From Candidatus Gallimonas merdae (GTDB lineage Bacteria; Bacillota; Clostridia; Christensenellales; Borkfalkiaceae), in assembly GCA_904419525.1 (NCBI GenBank), contig CAJFRT010000002.1, forward strand, positions 124,001 to 188,000: 64,000 nucleotides of DNA, given 5' to 3'. A program made the position numbers and the translations under genes. Numbering within the stretch: the stretch's first letter is position 1; every line of letters starts with the position of its first letter. Shown piece by piece: positions 26,901 to 36,251 of this stretch. The notes beneath the pieces were generated by a model. The model was given only the letters and a program-made list of their open reading frames with translations, was not told the origin of the DNA and searched no databases.

Positions 26901-29900
26901 GCCCTGTTCAAAGGTCAGGGTCTTCAGGCTCGAACAGCTCTGGAAGACGTTGACCCCCATCGAACCCAGTCGGGCGGGCAGTTCGACCGCCGTAATGCCC
27001 GTACCCTTGAAGGCGCTGTCGCCGATCGTCAGAGGCTCCGTGCCGCCCTTTTCAAAGGTCAGCGTTGTAAGCGTCTTCAGATTCAGGAACGTATTTGCGG
27101 GGATGTTGGTCACCGTTGCGGGGATCTCGTAGCTCGTTGCCGTAAATTCCGGCGTACGGTACACCAGCGTCTTCATGTCTGCGCTGAAGATGAGCCCTTC
27201 GTCCACTTTCAGGCCCGTGCTTCCTTCGGGAACGATGATCGCTTCAAGCGCATCGACCCCGTCGATCAGATTGGCGAGCCCGTCGGCGTCCGTGAGTTTC
27301 GAAACGGTGATCGTCGTCAGATTCTCACAGTCACTGAAGGGCGATTCGCCGATCGTTGCAACGTTTTCGGGCAGTGCGAACGACTCGAACTTTCCGCCCT
27401 TAAACGCATGGTTGCCGATCTCCGAAAGGCGGCAGCCCTCCGCAAACGTCACGGACGTCAGGCCGTATTCATCCGGATTAAAAACGCAAGAAACGTACAC
27501 CGAATAATCCCCCAGGCTTGTAAGACGAGCCGGGAATTCGATACTCTTGAGCGCTGCACAACCATAGAATACGATATTTGCAGACAGACTGTTATTTGAG
27601 TCGATCGAATCTTCCAGATAGAAGTCTACTCCGTTGACATTCTCAGATTCTTCAAATACGATACTCGTAACATTCTCACACATATGGAATGCACCGGAAC
27701 GCATCGTCTCCGCATATTTGGAGATTTCCACCTCGCCTTCCTTACCCATGGGGCAGAACAATACGATCTTTCTGTCACCGGAATACAGAACGCCGTCATA
27801 GGACCAGAAGTTTGCCGTAACTCCTTCTTCTTCGGCGACAAAGATGTCGGAAACGGGCGCAACATTGTCTCCGAGGTCATCGCCGAACACATAACCCATA
27901 TAATACGGGCTGTCTCCTCCGGACGTAGAAAGCTCAAAGACATCGTATTCCCCGGGCGTAAATTCGCTGGCACGTGCGGGGAGCGTAAGAGATGTGAGCT
28001 TACTGCAGCCGTAGAATGCGCCGTATGCGATCGACAGAGGCTGCGTTCCGCCGAGCGTAAACGTGACCGTCGTCAGGGCGGTGCACTGATAGAATGCCCG
28101 ATATCCGATCGCCCGTTCGCCGTTTACGTTTCTGACCGTGGTCGGAATGACGACCGAGGTAAGATTAGTATTGTACCAGAACGTACTGTCCGGAATGCTG
28201 ACAAGGCGTTCGGGAAGTTCGATCGTATTGAGTGCGGAACTATAGAACACCTGTTCCCCGAACGTGAGCTCTGCGGGAGCCGTGCCTTCCGGCGTCTGCG
28301 CAAACGTGATCTCAAACTTTGCATCGGGATCCAGGACGCCGGGGGTAATCGTGACCCGTCCGGCAAAATAGAATGCCTGATCGCCGATGCTGGTCACGGT
28401 GCTGGGGATATTGATCGATTTGAGCGTACCATTCTGCTCGAACGCATTGGCCCCGATCGTCTGCAGGCCTTCATTCAGCGTCACGGAAGTGAGCACGGAA
28501 TTCGCCGTACTTCCCGCCGAGAAGCAGTAATCGCCGATCGACACCACGCGCGAAGGAAGTTCGATTTCCGTGAGCGATCTGCAGTTTGCAAAAGCCCTTG
28601 TTCCGATCGTCAGAGACGCCTGCCCGTTTTCGATCGTCACATCGGAAAGGTTGTCGCAGTTTTCAAATGCGCTCGTTCCGATCGACGTGACGCTTGCCGG
28701 GATCACGATCTTGGTCAGGTTATCCTTATCATAGAAAGCGCCGCCGCCGATCGTCGTGACCGTGGAAGGAATGTTGAATTCCGAGATGTCATTGGGCAGA
28801 TAGACGACCATGGTCTTGCCCTTGTTGTACAGGACGCCGTCCTCGGTCTCATAATTGGGATTGGTCTCGCTGACCTCCACCTCGACCGAAGTCCCGTAGA
28901 ACATCGCATTGAAGTCAATGACGCCCACGTTGTCGGGGAAATAGACCTTGTCAAGGCCGCTGCAGGAACGGAACACATAGTCGCCGAACGTCAGCGAGGA
29001 ACTGATGTGGCCGAAGTCGATGGACGAAAGCTCCGCATTATACGAGAACGCTTCTTCGCCGATGCTGATCAGCGTTGAGGGAAGAACAATCTTCTCCGCG
29101 GCCGTTTTCGAGAAGGCGAAATCGCCGATTTCTCTGACGCCGCAGCTCGTCTCATATTTGTATTCGGAGCCGTCCAGTTTGCCCGTCTCCTCAAACGTGA
29201 TGGTGGCAAGTTTGGTACAGTTATAGAATGCATGGTCGCCGATGATCAGGCCGGAAGGATTGGCGTCCGCCTTGAACGTGACTTCCGTCAGGCTGGCAAC
29301 GCCATAGAAGGCGCCCTCCCCGATCGATCTCATCGCGCTGTGGAAGACGATCTCCTGAATGCTGCTGTCCCGGAACGCATAGTCGCCGATCGCAACGATC
29401 GAATTGGGAACCGTCAGAACGTCGTCGAATTCTTTCTGTGCCGGACTGTACAGAATGGTATCGCCGTTCGCATTGAGCAGCATGCCGTTATAGGAACTGT
29501 ACGCAGCCCCGGAATAAGTGCCGACGATGGTGATCGATTCCAGCCCTTCAAATTTCGAGAAGAACTCCGCGGGATCGACCGCCTCGCCGCCGTCGGAGAA
29601 CGCCTGCAGGCGGGCAGGGAGCGTCAAAGATGTAAGTTTTTTCAAATAAGACGAGGTATTGGAAGTGATCGCATTCACATCCATCGCGAGGGGCTGCGTG
29701 CCTCCGTCCAGGAATGTGATCGCCGTAAGATATCTTGCGTCCACGATCGCATTCGCCGCGATGCTGGTCACGCTTCCGGCGATATTGATCTCCGTGAAAT
29801 CGGTGGAATAGAACACGTTGGTCCCAAGCCGCGTAACACCTTCGGGAACCGTGTACACACCCTCCCGCGCCGCAGGGACAAAGGCAAGTTCGACTTCTTG

Positions 29901-32693
29901 TGTCATGGGGTTGTTATAGACCAGCGAGCCCTCGATCGCGGAATAGACGGGATCGGCTTCGCCCGTTTCGCGGACATAGAAATCGTTGAGCTTCGTGCAG
30001 CCGTCAAAGGCGGTGGAAGCAACCAGCCTGACCGTATCGGGAATGCTGACGGAAACCAACCTGCTGCATCCGCTGAACGCATACTCGTCGATCGTGACGA
30101 TCTTTCTGCCGTTCACTTCGGCGGGAATGACAAGGTTTGTCACACGGCTGATCGAATCGCCCTGTCTGACCGCGTAACCTTCGCCGTCCAAGACGAGTTC
30201 CAGCGCTTCCACGTACACGGCATAGATCGTGGCGTTTTCATCGGTGCGCGTCCACGCGTCCACCATGCAGTTGCCGGATTCGTCCGTATAGCGCATACCG
30301 TTGGTATCGGCAGTGCTGTACCAGCCGAGGAACACCTGCACGCCGTTCGTTTCAGGTACCGGCAGCGTGAACGGAGACATATAGGTGACCGGCCACGTTG
30401 CAGGGCCCGTTCCGCCCTCTCCGTAGTTAAGATTGACCGTATACGTCTTGGGGATCCAATAGGCGTAGAGAACGAGGTCGTCCCTTCCGGAGAAGTATTC
30501 TTCATCATAGATCGCGCCGTTGGCATCTGCCCCGCGGGGCGTATTGTACCATGCCGCAAAATCATAACCGAGCTGCGTCGGCTCAGGCAGCGTAAACGCA
30601 TCGCCGGTCGCGACATAAACAGACTGCACCGCGCTTCCGCCGCGGCTGTCAAACGTGACGGAGTATGCGTAGACTTCGAGCGTGACCGCCTTGCTGTCCT
30701 CCGTTCCGTCGTTGAACCATACGGAGATCGTGTTGGCCCCTGCCTGCGTCAATGTGATCTGAACACGATCCGTCCCGGCAGGATATGTCTGAGCGCTTCC
30801 TCCGTTCACCTGCACCGAATAGGAGACGGCGCCGATCACGGGACGCCACGAAAGCATATTGTGCTCGTACAAGAGCGTCTGATAGAGCGCAAGATAGCGC
30901 GCGTCGACAGGATCGCTCCACAGAGAATTCTCCGCGCCGATCGCCCTTACGCTGATCTGATAATCTGCATCTTCCAGCAGATCAAGGCCGGTTGCCGTGG
31001 CAAGATCGAAGGAGACCTCATCCCCTTCCGGTGCCTCGACCGGGAAGGCCTGCGTACCGATCCGCACTTCGTAAGACGTTGCGCCGTCGACCGCAGACCA
31101 GACGGCAGACGTATTTTCAATGCGCACGTCGGAAGGCGCGGCCAGAGACGTCTTCTGATAGGAAATCGTGCTTGCCGCAGCGGAATTATATCCGTTGGTC
31201 TCCGCACGGACAGAGATCTCAAGCGTGCCGGGAGCATAGGATTTGAGCGAGAAACTCGTGCGCGCGCCGTTGTTGACGGCTTCGCCGTTGACAGTGACGA
31301 TATACCTGACCGCGCCCGCAACGCTGTTCCATACAAGCGTCTGGGTCTCCTCATTCACCGTCAGGCCCGTCACTTCCCCAAGCATGCGGTTATAGACGAA
31401 CGTGCGCGAAGTCGAGCTCGCATAGCCGTCCGCGACCGCCGTCACCGTGAAACGGATCCCGCCCTCGGGCATGGAGCAGTTGGCAAAATTATAGCTGGTG
31501 GCGCTGCCGAGATCCAGCATGGTGTGCGCATGGTTCCCGTCACCGCACTCGATCGTGATGTAATAGCGCTCTGCATTCTCCACGCCCTCGAATACGAGCA
31601 CGGAAGGATCCATGACCGTGAACTCCGAAACGCGTGCAAGCGCCCTGTTTTTATAATATGCATTGACGGACGAATTGCCCGACTCAAGCGTGACGACATA
31701 GTCGCCCGCAGGCGCGGAAGCGAAATCGACCGCATAGGACGTGCCGGCCGACACGCCGACGCTCTGTCGGATCGTATCAAAGCCCGCAGGCCCCTCGATG
31801 GTCAGCGTTGCATTGGAAGAAAGTCTGTCCCAGGAAACGCCCTGCGAATCGACATAGACACGCAGCGGGGAAGCGCCCTCTTCGTTCCAGACGGCAAAGA
31901 GCGTCGTGTCCTCCGTAAAGGTCATGTCCTCCGTCCAGCGGTAGCTGAGCTTCTCCCCATCGTCGTACATGCTCACCCACCAGCCGTCGAACGTGTAGTT
32001 CTCCTGCTCGGGCGTCGGCACGCCGTACAGCCTGCCGCCGACGGTCTCCATGCCCTCCATGGCAGGCGCATTGTCGTAGCCGAGGTCAAAGTCGACCGTA
32101 TATTCGCTTTGACCGGGGACAACTTCCGCCCAATAGGCATAGAGCGTGATGTTGGAAGTAACGGCGGTGCTGTCGAAGACGAAAGCCGTATCCAGATCGT
32201 CCGCAGCCGTTGTCCATGCAATCAGCTTGTAACCGCTGCGCACGGGATCGGCGGGACGCGCAAGCGTCTGTCCGTTGACGACGGCGACGTCCGCGACCTC
32301 GCTTCCGCCCTCCTCTTCAAAGGAGACGGTATAGGGGATCTTTTTGAGGAATCCCCACTCGCCGCCTTCATAGGTGAGCGTCAGGACGTCGTCGGAAAGC
32401 GTCGCGCTCGCCGTGCCGTCCTCGTCCTTCGAGAAATCAAACGAAAGCGATCCGTCGGAAAGCGTGTATTCGCCCGACTTGTCCTCTCCCATCATGTGGA
32501 GCGTGAAACGGTTCCCTCCGCTGAGCGAAATCAGGTACTCATCGTTCCCGGCGGCATAATAATACACCCCGGTTTCAGGACCTTCGGTGAGCTGTGTATT
32601 CTGATCATCGTTCGTCGTGCAGGCCGCGAACACAAGGGACACGGCAGAAGCGACGGAAAGAGATGCGACCAGCAGCCACTTCCTGAACTTCAT
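23919..32693 (-). CDS. giant BspA-type LRR / InlB-repeat lipoprotein (2,924 aa)
   Basis: The largest gene in the window. The signal peptide ends at lipobox Cys25 (LVFAAC). After this come two InlB B-repeats (about 75-270), FN3-like segments (about 270-660), and two more InlB repeats (about 665-830; YDFAAWYNT and FLGWYST). From about 850 to 2,790 there is a nearly unbroken array of LRR_5 repeats, with sub-repeats of the type IGxxAFxxCxxLxxIxIPxxVxxI. The protein ends in a Pro-Glu-rich acidic tail with no anchor motif. The start at 32693 is preceded by GGAGG at the right distance; the frame continues 24 codons upstream but without a site. It is transcribed from a consensus promoter at 32961-32989 with a leader of about 260 nt. 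A lipid-anchored adhesin or ligand-binding scaffold is likely; no target can be told. Confidence 0.9.
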   Translation of the reverse strand: MKFRKWLLVASLSVASAVSLVFAACTTNDDQNTQLTEGPETGVYYYAAGNDEYLISLSGGNRFTLHMMGEDKSGEYTLSDGSLSFDFSKDEDGTASATLSDDVLTLTYEGGEWGFLKKIPYTVSFEEEGGSEVADVAVVNGQTLARPADPVRSGYKLIAWTTAADDLDTAFVFDSTAVTSNITLYAYWAEVVPGQSEYTVDFDLGYDNAPAMEGMETVGGRLYGVPTPEQENYTFDGWWVSMYDDGEKLSYRWTEDMTFTEDTTLFAVWNEEGASPLRVYVDSQGVSWDRLSSNATLTIEGPAGFDTIRQSVGVSAGTSYAVDFASAPAGDYVVTLESGNSSVNAYYKNRALARVSEFTVMDPSVLVFEGVENAERYYITIECGDGNHAHTMLDLGSATSYNFANCSMPEGGIRFTVTAVADGYASSTSRTFVYNRMLGEVTGLTVNEETQTLVWNSVAGAVRYIVTVNGEAVNNGARTSFSLKSYAPGTLEISVRAETNGYNSAAASTISYQKTSLAAPSDVRIENTSAVWSAVDGATSYEVRIGTQAFPVEAPEGDEVSFDLATATGLDLLEDADYQISVRAIGAENSLWSDPVDARYLALYQTLLYEHNMLSWRPVIGAVSYSVQVNGGSAQTYPAGTDRVQITLTQAGANTISVWFNDGTEDSKAVTLEVYAYSVTFDSRGGSAVQSVYVATGDAFTLPEPTQLGYDFAAWYNTPRGADANGAIYDEEYFSGRDDLVLYAYWIPKTYTVNLNYGEGGTGPATWPVTYMSPFTLPVPETNGVQVFLGWYSTADTNGMRYTDESGNCMVDAWTRTDENATIYAVYVEALELVLDGEGYAVRQGDSISRVTNLVIPAEVNGRKIVTIDEYAFSGCSRLVSVSIPDTVRLVASTAFDGCTKLNDFYVRETGEADPVYSAIEGSLVYNNPMTQEVELAFVPAAREGVYTVPEGVTRLGTNVFYSTDFTEINIAGSVTSIAANAIVDARYLTAITFLDGGTQPLAMDVNAITSNTSSYLKKLTSLTLPARLQAFSDGGEAVDPAEFFSKFEGLESITIVGTYSGAAYSSYNGMLLNANGDTILYSPAQKEFDDVLTVPNSIVAIGDYAFRDSSIQEIVFHSAMRSIGEGAFYGVASLTEVTFKADANPSGLIIGDHAFYNCTKLATITFEETGKLDGSEYKYETSCGVREIGDFAFSKTAAEKIVLPSTLISIGEEAFSYNAELSSIDFGHISSSLTFGDYVFRSCSGLDKVYFPDNVGVIDFNAMFYGTSVEVEVSETNPNYETEDGVLYNKGKTMVVYLPNDISEFNIPSTVTTIGGGAFYDKDNLTKIVIPASVTSIGTSAFENCDNLSDVTIENGQASLTIGTRAFANCRSLTEIELPSRVVSIGDYCFSAGSTANSVLTSVTLNEGLQTIGANAFEQNGTLKSINIPSTVTSIGDQAFYFAGRVTITPGVLDPDAKFEITFAQTPEGTAPAELTFGEQVFYSSALNTIELPERLVSIPDSTFWYNTNLTSVVIPTTVRNVNGERAIGYRAFYQCTALTTVTFTLGGTQPLSIAYGAFYGCSKLTSLTLPARASEFTPGEYDVFELSTSGGDSPYYMGYVFGDDLGDNVAPVSDIFVAEEEGVTANFWSYDGVLYSGDRKIVLFCPMGKEGEVEISKYAETMRSGAFHMCENVTSIVFEESENVNGVDFYLEDSIDSNNSLSANIVFYGCAALKSIEFPARLTSLGDYSVYVSCVFNPDEYGLTSVTFAEGCRLSEIGNHAFKGGKFESFALPENVATIGESPFSDCENLTTITVSKLTDADGLANLIDGVDALEAIIVPEGSTGLKVDEGLIFSADMKTLVYRTPEFTATSYEIPATVTNIPANTFLNLKTLTTLTFEKGGTEPLTIGDSAFKGTGITAVELPARLGSMGVNVFQSCSSLKTLTFEQGFDYGSIPNYTFDGTALESVNIPASVAIIGEYAFQNNKSLTTVTFGSEQNLSQLNAIRRRAFYGCSALESIEIPASVTELGGYTSSNTLYNGVTNPAEVFYGCTSLETVTFLGSNIKVFGTKMFYNCSSLESINLERLTGLTGIGESAFYNCASLQSIIIPESVTTLGKALFQGCKELKTADVNSAANLSEDMFNGCSALSSVTLNSSIKQIGNSAFEACTSLTGITLPSELQELGVISYSETSTDAKVFYGCTSLKSIRIPDGVEVLYKNTFYGCSNLSDVQLGKNIVTIYANVFQNCTSLASIDLPDNLVNLGVSSNITSSSTSVSNSSSSYVFAGTGLTSISIPATVKGLGAYAFQNCGALTSVVFEGADDGISSLLTIGNYAFDGCTELTGITIPASVTTLGSYAFRGCAKITEMTVPETVTKLGGGNLFENCTELTTVTWNTSYNIPDNAFKGCSKLETITINPEVQKIGKCVFQNCEALKAIELPESLTALGGTSSVSVTTDASVFAGCTSLKSIVIPEAVTVIAKNTFNGCTALETVTVSSDQIDIGPDAFAGCTALKTPETLPQDGYVLSVFGGGIYLDSYANGTLAERKLASYIGDATVISADTFAEGTTAIGAYAFYQNANITEVTIPAEITSIEIAAFSSCSNLTTVTFLESDDPGRTLTIEDGSSSTGVFAKCTKLTTVKLPDGLTYIAEYMFNSCGFTGIEIPASVKKIGDYAFGSTKLTELVIPEGVETIGESAFRTIGTLTSLTIPSTVTSIGKYAFYQCKLLEEIYYNAAECADLAASNSVFYQCGINSSGITLYIGEMVESIPSYLFHPDGATSNKYVPNIVTIVINGNALKSIGQAAFRGVATIETIYYGGSAANLQALATGIGSDNTELLAADIYLYSEDTPHANDTNDGFAGVGNVSVGGISVNIAGYWHWTQDEEENDVVTVWEFVAAEPEPEPEPEPEPGEGGGETTEPGTEVTEPTDPEQDQETSSDEETV

Positions 32694-32954
32694 AACAATA
32701 CCTCCATACAATTTGATCTGCACATACCGCATCGGATTCCCCCTGTGCGGTATGACTCCCAACAAAATCTCAAAGCGGTCTTACAGCCGGACCCGTATGC
32801 CCGGGTTTTCTGTCATGATCTGCATAATTGCATATTTATGAATTCCGGGCCATATTTTTTCAGACGCACTGTTAATGCTCTTTTCCGCTGCCCTGCGGGC
32901 AGCGGAAAGCGGCGCGCCGCTTTCTGAAATTTTACTGAATCAATATATTAAAAC
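32694..32954 (-). promoter_or_regulatory. long structured 5' leader of the giant LRR gene
   Basis: Between the predicted transcription start (about 32954) and the start codon lie some 260 nt of non-coding RNA. Stems seen: an 18-bp perfect palindrome (32906-32923), a 12-bp stem with 3-nt loop (32882-32893 with 32897-32908), sharing its A3 end with the palindrome, and a 9-bp stem with 14-nt loop (32723-32731 with 32746-32754) about 30 bases before the start codon. I do not recognise a known riboswitch. Confidence 0.55.
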
Positions 32955-32960
32955 AGTTAC

Positions 32961-32989
32961 ATTTTACTTGATTTTCATCTGTTTGTCAA
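32961..32989 (-). promoter_or_regulatory. promoter of the giant LRR gene and probably the following locus
   Basis: Minus strand: consensus TTGACA (32984-32989), 17-bp spacer, TAAAAT (32961-32966). Confidence 0.8.
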
Positions 32990-33282
32990 CAAAATAGGAA
33001 TTGTCGAATCATATAAATTCCTGAAAGCTGCTATTAACTTTCCTTATGAGTATCATTTTATATATTCATTTCATTTACGTCCCGTCCGTTTCGCCCCTGA
33101 AAAACGGGAAGAAGCATCGTTCCCGCAAAACGATTCCCGGCCGCCGCACGAGCCACGGAATGTGTAACAGCCAAAAATGACAACAAAAATCAAAGTCATT
33201 TTTTTCAATTATACTTAAAAAATTGAACACAGATTTTTCGCGAAATATGCGTGAAATCTCCCGAAATTGTTGTTCAAACCGA
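32990..33282. other. divergent intergenic region, AT-rich
   Basis: No gene is supported. The segment separates the minus-strand LRR promoter from the plus-strand ABC transporter promoter. It is visibly AT-rich at 33000-33060 and 33195-33250, with short A/T runs that could be curved or regulatory DNA. Confidence 0.5.
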
Positions 33283-33310
33283 TTGAAATACGGTGGAAAT
33301 ATGGTATAAT
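33283..33310 (+). promoter_or_regulatory. promoter of the ABC exporter operon
   Basis: TTGAAA (33283-33288), 16-bp spacer and TATAAT (33305-33310) with extended TGG before the -10. Confidence 0.8.
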
Positions 33311-33345
33311 TCACTTGGAAACAATCAAGGAGCGAAAAGGAAAAA

Positions 33346-34047
33346 GTGAGTTATCTGACCCTGACAAACGTCTGTAAACAATATCGGACGGGCGACGTCT
33401 GCGTGGACGCGCTCAAAGACGCCTCCTTTTCGTTGGAAGACGGCGAATTTGCGGTTGTTCTCGGCTCTTCCGGCGCCGGGAAGACCACCCTTCTCAACCT
33501 TCTGGGCGGCATGGACAGCGCAACGAGCGGAAAGATCGAGCTCGACGGGAAAGACGTGACTGCGCTTGACCGGCGGGGGCTGACGGCCTATCGCCGCACC
33601 GACGTCGGGTTCGTCTTTCAGTTCTACAATCTGATGCCCAACCTGACGGCGCTCGAAAACGTGGAGATCGCCGTGGAGATCTGCAAGGACGCGCTCGATC
33701 CCAAGGCGATCCTTACCGAAGTGGGCCTTGCGGAACGCATGAACAACTTTCCCTCGCAGCTTTCGGGGGGCGAGCAGCAGCGCGTCTCCATTGCGCGCGC
33801 CCTTGCCAAAAATCCGAAGCTGCTTTTGTGCGACGAGCCGACGGGCGCGCTCGACTACGTGACGGGAAAACTCATTCTCAAGCTCCTGCACGACGTCTCC
33901 AAAGAGCAGAAAAAGCCCGTCATCATCGTGACGCACAACGCGGCGCTCAAAGACATGGCGGACAAAGTCATTCATATCCGCAGCGGCAGGATCGAGGCGA
34001 TCGACATCAACCCCGACCCCATGCCCATCGAACGCATCGAATGGTGA
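33346..34047 (+). CDS. ABC transporter ATP-binding protein (MacB/LolD type)
   Basis: 233 residues. Walker [10 protein letters not shown] is near residue 40, then a Q-loop, signature LSGGEQQR near 140, Walker [13 protein letters not shown] and the H-loop THN. It starts with GTG, with AAAGG 5 bases upstream, in line with the family N-terminus ([11 protein letters not shown]). The product would power the FtsX-like permease encoded 4 bases downstream. Such pairs usually export peptides or lipoproteins, or resist antimicrobial peptides, and do not import nutrients. No two-component system lies next to it that would reveal the ligand. Confidence 0.93.
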   Translation: MSYLTLTNVCKQYRTGDVCVDALKDASFSLEDGEFAVVLGSSGAGKTTLLNLLGGMDSATSGKIELDGKDVTALDRRGLTAYRRTDVGFVFQFYNLMPNLTALENVEIAVEICKDALDPKAILTEVGLAERMNNFPSQLSGGEQQRVSIARALAKNPKLLLCDEPTGALDYVTGKLILKLLHDVSKEQKKPVIIVTHNAALKDMADKVIHIRSGRIEAIDINPDPMPIERIEW

Positions 34048-34051
34048 CACC

Positions 34052-36181
34052 ATGAATACCTATCTCAAAACATTCGGAAGAATGTTCAGACGCCACGCGA
34101 CAAGGCTCATATCCGTCATCCTCATGGTGCTTGTGAGCGTCGGCTTTACGGCGGGCATCGGTATGGCGACCACAAAGATCGACTATTCGCTGTCCGACTA
34201 TTACCGTGCCGAAAACGTGAGCGACATCATTCTCATGAATACCGAGGGCGCCTTTCCGGACGGCGACGTGACGGCGCTCACCGAACGCTACGGCGCCGAA
34301 AACGTAGAGCGCGGCGGCATGCTCGAATTTGAAGTGCGCGGCGGAAAGGCGACCGTCAACGACACGGAGGTCACCTTTACCAACGTGCCGGACGGCATTG
34401 TGCGCGTCTATCTGTTTGACTGTGCCGCGCCCGACGACGTGACGCAAAACACGCTGACGTCCGTAACAACATACGACACTTCGGCCGCTTCCGAAGATTC
34501 GATCGTCGTCTATGCCGAGCGCCCGACGGTACAGCTCCCGGAGCAGGACGCATCCAAGCCCTATACCATGTCCGCGGTCATCACAGAGCACCTCACCGAA
34601 ATCGAATATGAATACGAGATCGCAGGGCAGAAGATCCCCGTCACGCTGACGGGAGACTTCACCGCGACCATTCCCATCGAGCAGGAATATATATTGGGCG
34701 GCACGGTGCTCAACCCCCTGCACATGGCGGTGCGTGACGACCCCAGCTACACGGACGACCCGGCTTCCGACGACGAAGAGAAGATGCTTCCCCTTGCCGC
34801 CGTCTACTATGTCTTCGGCGAAAACCTTGTCGATACATCCGCCCGACCGCATATCACAGGCACCGGAACAGCAGGCGCGGGGACGGCATACGAACAAACG
34901 GTAGAGCTCGACGAAGACGCCGCCGATACGCAGGAAGTTGCCGTTCCCGCCTCCGATCTGCTCAACCAGATCTATATCACCCTTCCCGACCGCGGCGACT
35001 ATACGCTGTTCGGTATGGGCTATGACGACTATGTAAACGAGGAGCTTGCGGCGATCGACGCCCTGCTTACTTCCGACACGCAGGCGCCCGGGGAAGATAC
35101 CGCGGCATACTACGAAGCGCTTACCATGCACGAAAATTTTTCGTTTGAATCCTTCCGCGAATATTCGGGAAAGATCGGAAGCATCGGCTATGTGCTGATG
35201 GTGGTCTTTTTGTTCGTCACCATTCTTGTGGTGCTCTCGACCATGACGCGGCTGCTGGACGAGGAACGCGGGCAGATCGCATGTCTTCTGACGCTCGGCT
35301 ACTCCCCCGCGCGCATCATCTCGAAATATCTTCTGTTTGCGCTGATCGGAACGCTCATCGGGGGCGCAGGCGCCTATTTTGCGGGACTTGGTCTGGCGCG
35401 CATCATCTACGTCAATTTTGAGTGGAACTATACCCTTCCGGCCTATACGTCGCACATCTCCCTTACGTTCTTCTTCATCACGTTTGCGGTGATCCTGATC
35501 GCAACGCTTGCGGCGACCGTCATCGCCGGGCTCAAACTGACGCGCCTGCAGCCCGCCGAGCTGCTCCGTCCCAAAGCGCCCAAAGCGGGAAAAAAGGTGT
35601 TTCTGGAACGCATTCCCTTCATCTGGAACCACCTTTCGTTCAAGTACAAATCGACGATGCGCAACGTCCTGCGCTTCTTCATGCGCTTCCTGATGACGGT
35701 CGTGTCCGTTGCGCTGTCCACCGCGCTCGTGCTGGCGGGACTCGCAGTGCTCGACTGCTGTCTGTTCCAGGATATCGGCGGCGCAGCCATGATCGCCGTG
35801 GCGATCATCGTGCTGATCTTTGCGGCGCTGCTCAACTTTGTCGTCACATATACGCTGACCAACATCAACATCAGCGAACGGGAACGCGAACTTGCGACGC
35901 TGATGGTGCTCGGTTACTACGACGGCGAAGTGGCTGGCTATATCTACCGCGAGATCTACATCACGAGCGGTATCGGCATTCTGTTCGGAATTCCCCTGGG
36001 GTGCCTGTTGTGTCTGTTCGTGTTCCGGGTCATGGAATTCGGCTCCATTCCGGGCATCTCCTGGTTCGTGTGGGTCCTGGCGCCCATTCTCTCCGTCATC
36101 TTTACGATCCTTGTGACGCTCATTCTGCGCCATAAAATCGTGCGCATCAACATGAACGAGTCGCTCAAAGCCATCGAGTGA
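34052..36181 (+). CDS. FtsX-like ABC permease (MacB-type)
   Basis: 709 residues. An N-terminal helix (about 17-38) is followed by a large extracytoplasmic domain of about 340 residues, then three helices (about 375-505) forming the first FtsX core. A cytoplasmic linker (LQPAELLRPKAPKAGKK) comes next, then a second FtsX-type helix set (about 550-700) ending with the family tail (LRHKIVRINMNESLKAIE). The helix between domains and the long periplasm-like domain fit mechanotransmission exporters rather than nutrient importers. It lies 4 bases after its ATPase gene and ends in a terminator that overlaps the MscS promoter. Substrate unknown. Confidence 0.9.
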   Translation: MNTYLKTFGRMFRRHATRLISVILMVLVSVGFTAGIGMATTKIDYSLSDYYRAENVSDIILMNTEGAFPDGDVTALTERYGAENVERGGMLEFEVRGGKATVNDTEVTFTNVPDGIVRVYLFDCAAPDDVTQNTLTSVTTYDTSAASEDSIVVYAERPTVQLPEQDASKPYTMSAVITEHLTEIEYEYEIAGQKIPVTLTGDFTATIPIEQEYILGGTVLNPLHMAVRDDPSYTDDPASDDEEKMLPLAAVYYVFGENLVDTSARPHITGTGTAGAGTAYEQTVELDEDAADTQEVAVPASDLLNQIYITLPDRGDYTLFGMGYDDYVNEELAAIDALLTSDTQAPGEDTAAYYEALTMHENFSFESFREYSGKIGSIGYVLMVVFLFVTILVVLSTMTRLLDEERGQIACLLTLGYSPARIISKYLLFALIGTLIGGAGAYFAGLGLARIIYVNFEWNYTLPAYTSHISLTFFFITFAVILIATLAATVIAGLKLTRLQPAELLRPKAPKAGKKVFLERIPFIWNHLSFKYKSTMRNVLRFFMRFLMTVVSVALSTALVLAGLAVLDCCLFQDIGGAAMIAVAIIVLIFAALLNFVVTYTLTNINISERERELATLMVLGYYDGEVAGYIYREIYITSGIGILFGIPLGCLLCLFVFRVMEFGSIPGISWFVWVLAPILSVIFTILVTLILRHKIVRINMNESLKAIE

Positions 36182-36217
36182 CCCGCAAGCCCCCTTCGGC
36201 GCAGGAAAATCCCCTCC

Positions 36218-36251
36218 GGGGGCGCGGAAAACTCCGCGTCCCCCTTGTTTT
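36218..36251 (+). terminator. terminator of the ABC exporter operon
   Basis: GGGGGCGCGGA (36218-36228) pairs with the complementary arm ending at 36244 with one bulged T, followed by TTGTTTTTTT. The T-rich tail also supplies the -35 box of the next promoter. Confidence 0.7.

Noticed and set aside
24200-30100. Regularly spaced short repeats that could suggest a CRISPR array
   Set aside because: They are about 69-bp codon repeats inside the LRR gene, in frame and degenerate, with no conserved palindromic repeat or spacers.
32694-32765. 24-codon upstream extension of the giant LRR protein
   Set aside because: The signal peptide and GGAGG both point to the ATG at 32693; the extension is just leader RNA without stop codons.
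29232-32927. A 1,231-codon plus-strand frame opposite the giant LRR gene
   Set aside because: Arg/His/Asp-rich shadow of the repeat array; no ribosome site, signal peptide or family match.
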